This document shows, piece by piece, positions 56,219 through 64,000 of a DNA stretch of 64,000 nt. The translations under genes and the position numbers were made by a program. The stretch's first letter is position 1. Each line of letters starts with the position of its first letter. This stretch comes from Datisca glomerata (taxonomy: Eukaryota; Streptophyta; Magnoliopsida; Cucurbitales; Datiscaceae). The notes beneath the pieces are model-generated. The model ran no database searches. It worked only from the letters and a program-made list of their open reading frames with translations, and was not told the DNA's origin. The stretch covers positions 255,497 to 319,496 of the forward strand of contig QANY01013325.1 in the NCBI GenBank assembly GCA_003255025.1, given 5' to 3'.

Positions 56219-59200
56219 TTTAGTGCAATAAATTGACCGAAAACACGAACTCTTACTCAATACTAAAACATTACCCAACATATAACATCATTATAGGAGA
56301 TAGCTCTCACCCAACAAAACGAATTTGACGATCAAACATTGAATTTTGTTAGAATGTCTTTAACATTATTTGCCTCTTTATCCATTGTATATTCTATACT
56401 AATTAAAAGACTCTAATACTTCAAGACATAAGTTTTAGGGAGTGAAATAGATTGAGTTTTTAACTATTTTTACTGACACATTTACAAAACTTATGGGATT
56501 GAGGATTATGTAAACTTGACCCACAATATAACAACACAACTATTGATTATAGGAATTTAATCATATGTACCAAAGCATATCGTGAATTAAACACTGAAAT
56601 TATTGCATTGAATACTACACATGATTTTGTTTACTAGTTGAGAGTTTTTAAAATAGATCTAAAAGTATTTTTGAGAATAGTTGTTTGACATTTGATGAGA
56701 ATATATAAAAAGTTGAAATTATATTTTGTTTTTAAATAATTTTGTAAGTATACTGTGAAAATGTATTAACGATTATTGTAATTTCAAAAAACTAAAATGG
56801 TTTAAAAAAAACTTCTTTAATATGGAAAGGAAACTAAGAATAAACAAGCCTAATACAATAGATTCTCTCTTTTACTTATTTTGGTTGGGTATAAATAAAT
56901 GGCAAAACCTCAGAGGCCTCTGTCATATATAAGCAGGTGTAGTAAAGCAGTATAGATTAGGTTTTATTGTTTCTATATGAGACACTAAATATAGGTAATT
57001 GACCAACAAAAATGGCAAAATGATGGGACTCCAAATTTTGTTATTTTTTTAACATTCATGACAAGGGTTTTTGTTTTTAATCACTGATCAAGCATGAACA
57101 CTTCCATTAATTAGATTGTGTTTTTTTTTGTCACAATAAATTTGAATTTAAAGACCTACTCTTTATGAAGAGTTGTAGATATCACTTGTATGGTGACCTT
57201 GATCACAATTAATTTGTACAGTTTTATATTTATTAGATAATCTCCGCATGTATTGCACATAGTTGGTGCAACTACTATCAAATAAAAAAATTATGACAAT
57301 CTAGTATATAAAAATCAATTTATAAAAAACATTAGAGCAAAAAAATAAATTAATTTAAATAGATGTACGGCTGTGAGTATTATATTTTCTTTTAACACTT
57401 ATAATGCATCATATATAATCTATTGAGTATGGATGTATAATCAATAAATTCATGCAAATTTACTATTAGATCCATTATATCTATAATGAATTAATCTGAG
57501 ACTTATCATAAGTTTATAATTTATCTTTTAATATTTTCAATAGTAATAGCAATAAGAACAGGTTTTGAAGTAGATAATAGCCTAAACAAAATTGTTAAAA
57601 AAACTCTTCATATGATTTTTTATATTTAATTTTGAGTTTAAAAATAATGTATAAAATTTTAAAAACTAGCTAGGATAGTATTATCTAATAATACTTTTGT
57701 TTCTGAGCTAATTTATATATAGTGTTTTTAAATGAATTTAATTAAAAAATATTGAAACCAAGACGATTACTCTACTCTATATGATTGAGATTGTTCCATA
57801 AAAATATAATAATATTCATAAATAGTTCATTTTTAAAAAAATTATCAAGAAATGTCATAAGTACAACATAAAAAACAGTTTTTTGAAAAAAAAAATTCAC
57901 AGCGTCCAAAATTATTTGGCGCCCGCGTGCAATGTACTCCAAATTAAATAATTTATATAATAATATATAGTATATATTACATATATCTATATATAAATAT
58001 AATATATTTTATATATAAGATATATATATTAAATAAATTTTGAGCTGACTCACTCAAAATTTTTTGGTGTGCGCGAGAAATAATTGACACCAATTTTTTG
58101 TTTTAAATTATGTTGTTTAATATTTTTATCTTTAACTAATTTTTTTTAAAAGTTACATCTGACTCAAAAGGTGAAGTGAGCCAAAAATGCCAAAAAAAAT
58201 TGTGTAGTTCTCCCACGCTCCGTGAAACGCACCATTTTATTGCCATTTTAAGTGTAAAAGGGTGAGAAGAGTTTTTTTTAATGATGAGAAACTCAAAGTC
58301 ATATACAGCTAGATGTATTAATAATAAGTTGAAATATTTTTTGTCTCTTGTTTTTATTTCTTTCTCATCACTCGTGATATAGAGAGTAAATGATATTTCA
58401 AATAAAATTGTAAATGTAATTAAAATATAAAATGTTTGAAAATATTAAGGTTATTTTGTCATGTAACAACTAAAAATGTTATGATATAATTGTGATAATG
58501 TTTAATTACTTTGTTTGTTTTAATAAAATGTGTAAATGCATGTTACAAATAGAAACAAAGTTTGTTCGAGGATGCCAACATTAAGATACCCGAAATCTCT
58601 AGAGCATATTTAAATTTCAAGTATAAAAATCTTTCACAATTTCTCATATAAAACAAAAGCATCTCTCACTTTCCCTCACATTATAGATTTATAGGTAAAG
58701 ATACCTTCATACCAAACATACCCTAATGATAACATGAAATTGGATTATTTATTTATTTTTTTACATTTTTAATATGTTCAATTTTATATTAATATGATCA
58801 CACTCATGAGGTGATTCGAATAAAATATCGTTAAAGCTTGTTTAGGCTCATGATGGAAGGGTTTGAGACTAGACTCTCGAGATTTCGGGTTACATAAAAA
58901 AATTTGAGTGTAGCATGAGATTTCTTTGAGTGGTCACCTAACTTAATATTACCTTACTCAAACACACTTAAATTTATAGTTTTGATGTGATCTGATAATT
59001 TAATATTGATATGATCACACTTATAAAATGATACGAAAAAAATATAGTTAAGATTTTTTTTTCAGCACATGATGAGAATCGGTGAAGGCTATGTCTACGG
59101 GATTTGAGAAATAATAATAGGAGTGCAATAGTTAAATTAAGATGATACGGTTATTAAGTTCCGCACTAGTACGATCTGAGTTAAAAAAAACGAGAAGCAC

Positions 59201-59300
59201 GTCACATAGAGTGCGAGTGAGAGTGAATGCTTACTAGGAAAGGATAAAAGAAAGAGCAAAGGGAGGACCAATTGGGCATTGAGGAGTAACCCGTTTTGTC
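56219..59300. other. Long AT-rich intergenic region, no gene
   Basis: Only short chance frames, TA-rich stretches (57955-58030) and a GC-richer snippet (TTGGCGCCCGCGTGC at 57917) are visible. No feature can be supported. Confidence 0.5.
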
Positions 59301-60414
59301 CGGGTTATTTAGGTCTAGCCCCTCCCTACTTACCCCTATTTCTTGTCTAGACCTGTCCTTTTGGTTTTATTGCCAATTTATGTCTGATAAAGATCCATCC
59401 CCTTTTCTTTCCTGTTCCCACAGTCGTTCAATACTACATACTCCCCCTCTTTTACCCTCTTTTACCTCATTATTACATAGATTTTATGAAAACTTGTAAT
59501 TTTCTATAGGTATTTTCAGTTCATCTTTACAAAGTGCAAAATATTTTTTAAAGTTAAAAAACTTTTTTTAGAAGAAGAACGATATATTTTTTTTTAACAA
59601 GTGCAAACAAATCATAGTAGTATTTTTCAAGAAAATACTTGATATTTGAAAATAATTTCAAGAAAATACATGGTTATCATCTTTTTTTAAATCAAATTAG
59701 ATAGGAATAATGGTTTTTTTTTTACTTTGAGCAGGAGCTGATAATCTAATTCCTATGGAATTGACACTAACGATTGTTAGCTAAATCAGATCCAGGAGAG
59801 ATTTGCAGTATATATTGTTGTTCTTATCTGGCTTGAGGGAGATTCTACTTTAGCCTCCATGTAAGAAATACTGTATTGGCAGGTACATGCTTCTACACAA
59901 TCTGAAACTTCAGAACCTAAACAAATTTTCAAAGTAAGGAAATGATTATGGATTGTGTTCTGTGATAGGATATCAACACATTCTCCTCAAATCTAAAGCT
60001 ACCACCATGTTTGGAATTATATTAAATACTTGTGTTGTATATGCATCATTCCCGCTTTATCATCTATGGAGCTTGCTTTACCTTTTGGGAGGCTTTTTTA
60101 CATTTATAAGTGGTGATATTTTTTCTAGTGAATTTAGATGAATTTATGGTAAATGCTCTGCCTGATACTATAGTTTTTGGGAAGTTATTAAATTATTGAG
60201 TTGTCGTGAATAAATCTGCCTACTAAAGATGATGATTGAGTTTTTTTTCCTCCCTCTCTTTCAATTATGTATCTTTTTCTATCTGATTTGTCAATAATTA
60301 TGTAGAAATTTACTAATTTTTTAGTTAAAAGATCATATGATCTACAAGGAAAGTTAAATTTGACTTATTCTTGCATACATAAATTAATCATGTATCATTG
60401 CGTTTATCACTTAG
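59301..60414. other. Upstream region of the SPPL remnant
   Basis: CT-rich sequence at 59315-59470 might be an old promoter or leader. The signal-peptide exon expected for the SPPL gene is not found. No supported gene. Confidence 0.4.
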
Positions 60415-61178
60415 GTGAGAGTTCAAATTTGGGTTGATGGTGTAGAAGCAAGAGAATTCGTCGGAGTTGGTGCTAGATTCGGCACTACCATTGTCTCAAA
60501 GGAAAAAAAATGCAAACCAAACAACCAAAGCGAATAATGCAGAAGTTGCTGGTGCTTCAACTTTTCTGATAGAAAATAACAAGAAAGGTAATCAATATGT
60601 CCTTTTTTGTTGAATGTAGACCTGAATCGGGAATTTTTACAGAATGCAGTAATGAGTATGTAGAATAAAGGAAAAATGAATTAGTATTGTACAAATATTG
60701 ATCTGACTTTTACTGTAATTTCATTTCAAGCTTAAAAGCTTATGGCTGATGGTAATTTAAGAAAGAATAAGAAAAGTTTATGTGAAGAAGGAGAAGTAAT
60801 CGAGATGCAACAAATTTCTCTCATGAACATTTTTCTACCATTGTTGAAGTTACACTTAACCTTGTCTCTTTACCCAGCAGAACTTTACAAGTTCTGGTAC
60901 AAGTTTGGAGAAGATGCTACTTGATAGTTCAACAGGTACTTTTTTTCAAAAATTTCTAATTTTATAGAAAATTAAAACACTAATTGGATTGATTTTAACT
61001 CTTCCCTCAATATTTTTATTTTAAAATTCTTTTAGACTTTCTGTAATGTCTCCACCACAATCAGCAACTGACATAGCCGAAGTATTTTTATGGTTAATGG
61101 TTGTTGGTACCGTCCTTTGTGCATCTTATTGGTCTTCATGGAGTGCCAGGGAAACAACTATTGGACATGATAAACTAC
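60415..61178 (+). pseudogene. Signal peptide peptidase-like (SPPL) gene remnant
   Basis: Three exon-like pieces with preserved splice sites. 60415-60588 reads VDGVEAREFVGVGARFGTTI then TKANNAEVAGASTFLIENNK, with the DCC/PA-domain part between them deleted and a frame change. 60881-60935 reads ELYK then, after another loss, SGTSLEKMLLDSST. 61036-61178 reads [20 protein letters not shown] then [20 protein letters not shown]. This is the luminal protease-associated domain and first membrane helix of plant SPPL2-type proteases. The membrane catalytic YD and GLGD motifs are absent downstream. Introns are kept, so it arose by DNA duplication, not retroposition. It cannot act as a protease. Confidence 0.85.
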
Positions 61179-61363
61179 TAAATGTCTCTATTTGCTATCT
61201 TTCTAAATAAGTCAAGCAAACTGACTTTACTGCTTAGAAATAGTTGTTTATTAGCATTTGTAATGTTTTCTAGTAGTTTATTGAGAAAGAAAGGGGTATG
61301 TACAATAGGCCGAAAGAATGTTTATTATGTTACTCTATTTTGCTATATTTTTTTAAAAATATA

Positions 61364-61945
61364 TGGTACTCTTTGCTAAGCATATAAGTATATAATGTTG
61401 ATGATTGCTTGTTTGCAGGTATATGGAACTCTTCAGAAGTGTTGTTTTCAAGCAGCGGAACAACTAGGAATCTGCTCTTAATGTTTAACTTTCTTTGGCT
61501 TGTTTTACTTCTTCTAGTTGCTAGTAACAAGGTATTGTTACTACCTTTATCGATATAGTGTTATGTGTTTCTGGAATTTCTCTGATAAGAATTCTTTTCA
61601 TTGCCACTGCAATTTTCTTCTTCTCTGTTTTCATAAGATCTTTATCAGTTTTGTGGTAGATATCACTTGTACCCTGTATTAGTTTGAGTAGCTCTATAGA
61701 TGTTTATTTCACGTCTATTCAAAAAGTTGATCTATGTTTTGTTCTTTTCTAACTGTGAGTTATTTTTTCATCTTTTACTAGGAATGTGGTCATTTATTTT
61801 ATTATTTGTTCGGCATTTTTATCAATATTATGGAGAACCATATTCTACTTGTTTATTCATTGAAAATATATATGGTACTATTTATTAAGCATACAAGTAT
61901 ATGATATTGATGATTGATTGTTTCCAGGTATCTGCGACTCTTTTG
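61364..61945. repeat. Direct repeat, ~500 bp apart
   Basis: ATATATGGTACT(C/A)TTT, TAAGCATA(T/C)AAGTATAT and GATGATTG(C/A)TTGTTT(G/C)CAGGTAT occur near 61360-61440 and again near 61865-61945. Each ends in a splice-acceptor-like TTTGCAG/TTTCCAG. It is probably an old local duplication downstream of the SPPL remnant. Confidence 0.65.
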
Positions 61946-61949
61946 AACT

Positions 61950-64000
61950 GTTGTAAGGACTTCTCGAGTTTGAAGAGTAGAATTATATTTTTGAAGTTAA
62001 CTTACATGATTTTGTGCAAATCTTTTTATATTTTTCATTTATTGGAATAACAGTTTCTTGTACAGTATAATGATAAGTTAGTTTTTAAGTTAGATTTATT
62101 TGTAAGCAGGTCAAATAAATAATCTAAAACTTTGTTGAAATGATTAAATGTTAATGTTGTCAATTATTATATTGGTGTCCTTTATGCTATTTAAAATGAT
62201 CCTTTTGAAAGTGTTTAATATAAATATTTTGAACCTTATGGTATCTTACTTTATAGGATACAAAATACTTATGAATATTAATTCATGAGAATTAAAAACA
62301 CTTGTTGAATAAAGTAGCAGGAGTCATAAAACCTCATCAAACAACGTTTTACAGAAGTAAAAAAAATCTTATAAAAAGTGAGATACCACAGGGGTCTTCG
62401 CAAGAGGCATTGTGTCTCACGAAAAACGCAGACTTTAATATGATGAGTTGTCACAGGCTCCGCATGATCCCTGTGGATTACTTTTCACGGAAATATCTGG
62501 CTCTTATGAAATGTCATATTTCTTATAGTGTTGAGTGTTTTGGGGGAATTTTTGGAACGTGGAAGGCAAGGGAAAAAACTCTTGGAGAGGAGAACAAGAA
62601 GATAGAACCCGAAAATAGATTTAAACTTCAATTTCATCTTTAAATCCATTATCTCTTCTCTCTTTTCTCTATGTTCATGAATATTATTGGAATATTTTCT
62701 TATTTTAGTATGTTTTAAAACAAGCGCTACCTTAGACGAATTTGGCTCATGCGCCATTTTCCCCTCATTTGAAGATAAAATGAATAATGCAGAGAATGAC
62801 GAGATTGAAAGCTCATTCTTATTCAGGGAAGTCCTCTATATTCACTCCTTTTACATATATTTCTTTTCATTGAGGACAAACGAAAGTTTAATGTTTGAGG
62901 GTGGTGGCTTTACTAAAAATTAAAATTTTGGCGTTCTGTAGTAGACAAAACTAAAGCCTATGATGGGATTGGTTTTAATTTTTTGACAATTTTGAAAAAT
63001 GATGAATTTGTTTATCTGTGTATGTTTGAACCATTTATTGATTTACATTTCATTTGAGAATCCTGACATATTGACCACTTAGTCTTAAATGCTTGGTTAT
63101 CTTTTTCTTAGAGAAGGCTTATGTGACTTAAGGAATCAAAATGATCACACAAGAACTTTGAAATTTGTTTGATTGTTACTGGAGGCGAAATCCTAGGCTA
63201 CGCTACACTTAAAACATGATTTAGGTCATATTTGGATCGTTTGAGCTTTTCAAGCCAACGCATGCATAATTATTTCCCTAACCATCCTTGTTGAGCCTAA
63301 ATAACCATTTTTACCACCCATGATAGTTTCATAACCTTATAAAAAATTTTCTCGAGTAACCATTTTTACTCATAGTATTTGGATGTTCTGGAAAAATACT
63401 TGAGGCTACGATAATCTGGGTGGATGGGAAGATTTTTGATATATTTATTAAAGAAATTATGAATAAGTTTGATCTCGTAACCTCTTGGACTTAAGTATCT
63501 AAGCTCGAATGAGTGTCTCAACACCTAATACCCTAAGATTTTTGATATATTTATTAAAGAAATTATTTATTAAAGAAATTCACTATGAGTATTATAATAA
63601 ACATTGGTTGATTAGATTTTAAAATTTTGAGTATATTTGGTTTGGTGAAATAAAAAACACTCAACTTTTCATCATTCTCAATTAGAGTTAAAGTCTAGTT
63701 GATTTTAATACTTAATGTCAATCAATCTTGTGGATGACACTCTATTTCATAGAATTTCATTAATTGACAACGATATTGTACACTTGCAATCTCTTAAAAA
63801 TCGTAAGATATGATTCTCATTATCTTGCCACTTTTAATATACTAGTTACCAGCACGTGAACGTGTAATGCAACCAACATAAATAATATGTAAAGAAATAC
63901 ATATGAGACTACAAATTTTTTATTTATCAACTTTTGACTTTTTGATGTCAAATACTAAGAAGTTAAACTATTGAAGGTTGATGGTGCTATTTTTTAAAGA
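61950..64000. other. AT-rich terminal region with small repeats, no gene
   Basis: CCACAGGGGTC (62386-62396) and GATCCCTGTGG (62466-62476) are a short inverted repeat. GATTTTTGATATATTTATTA followed by AAGAAATTAT occurs at 63431-63460 and 63537-63566. No coding or RNA gene is supported. Confidence 0.5.

Noticed and set aside
62386..62476. Box C/D snoRNA-like sequence (ATGATGA near 62440) and inverted repeat
   Set aside because: A box C-like motif is present but no CTGA box D at the right distance; the inverted repeat is only 11 bp.

Overview
This is a plant nuclear window, most likely from a eudicot. Spliced plant genes (VOZ transcription factor, OPA3-like, DUF599, a plastid-type protein) sit as islands in AT-rich DNA packed with plant transposons: a Mutator-like element carrying a Ulp1/DUF1985 gene, CACTA, hAT, PIF/Harbinger, Ty1/copia, Ty3/gypsy, TRIM, SINE and LINE sequences. 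I cannot name the species. From memory, VOZ1 and an OPA3-like gene are also neighbours in Arabidopsis (At1g28520 and At1g28510), so 0.5-25.6 kb looks like an old conserved block.

Layout. 563-2708 (minus): four-exon gene for an uncharacterised, probably plastid protein. 2824-10595: a 7.8 kb decayed Mutator-like element with matching ends and a 9-bp target duplication, holding a broken transposase (plus), a broken Ulp1/DUF1985 gene (minus) and many arrays of a short palindromic repeat. 10.6-14.7 kb: LINE remnants and AT-rich spacer. 14708-18103 (minus): VOZ gene with a 5' UTR intron. 20838-21392: hAT-type element. 22468-25592 (minus): OPA3-like gene with a SINE in an intron. 26.6-29.7 kb: gypsy, hAT, TRIM, Harbinger and LTR pieces. 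32321-36286: gypsy (Tat-type) element with LTRs, an integrase remnant and a spliced antisense ORF. 39686-40096: replication-type histone H3 gene with two in-frame stops. 40717-45438: copia element. 45906-47221 (plus): two-exon DUF599 gene. 49.6-50.25 kb: G-box-bearing, promoter-like island without a visible gene. 52097-56215: CACTA element carrying ALFIN-LIKE and CK2-alpha fragments. 60415-61178: broken signal peptide peptidase-like gene.

Working together. The intact genes are unrelated housekeeping or regulatory genes, not a pathway. Most of the story is transposon biology: element ends, target duplications and captured fragments can be read directly. The most unusual items are the H3 gene that is perfect up to its first stop and decayed after it, the palindrome arrays that fill the Mutator-like element and replace its catalytic core, the antisense ORF of the gypsy element, and the gene-capturing CACTA element. 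All exon models come from reading splice signals and frames by eye; no alignment or transcript data were available.
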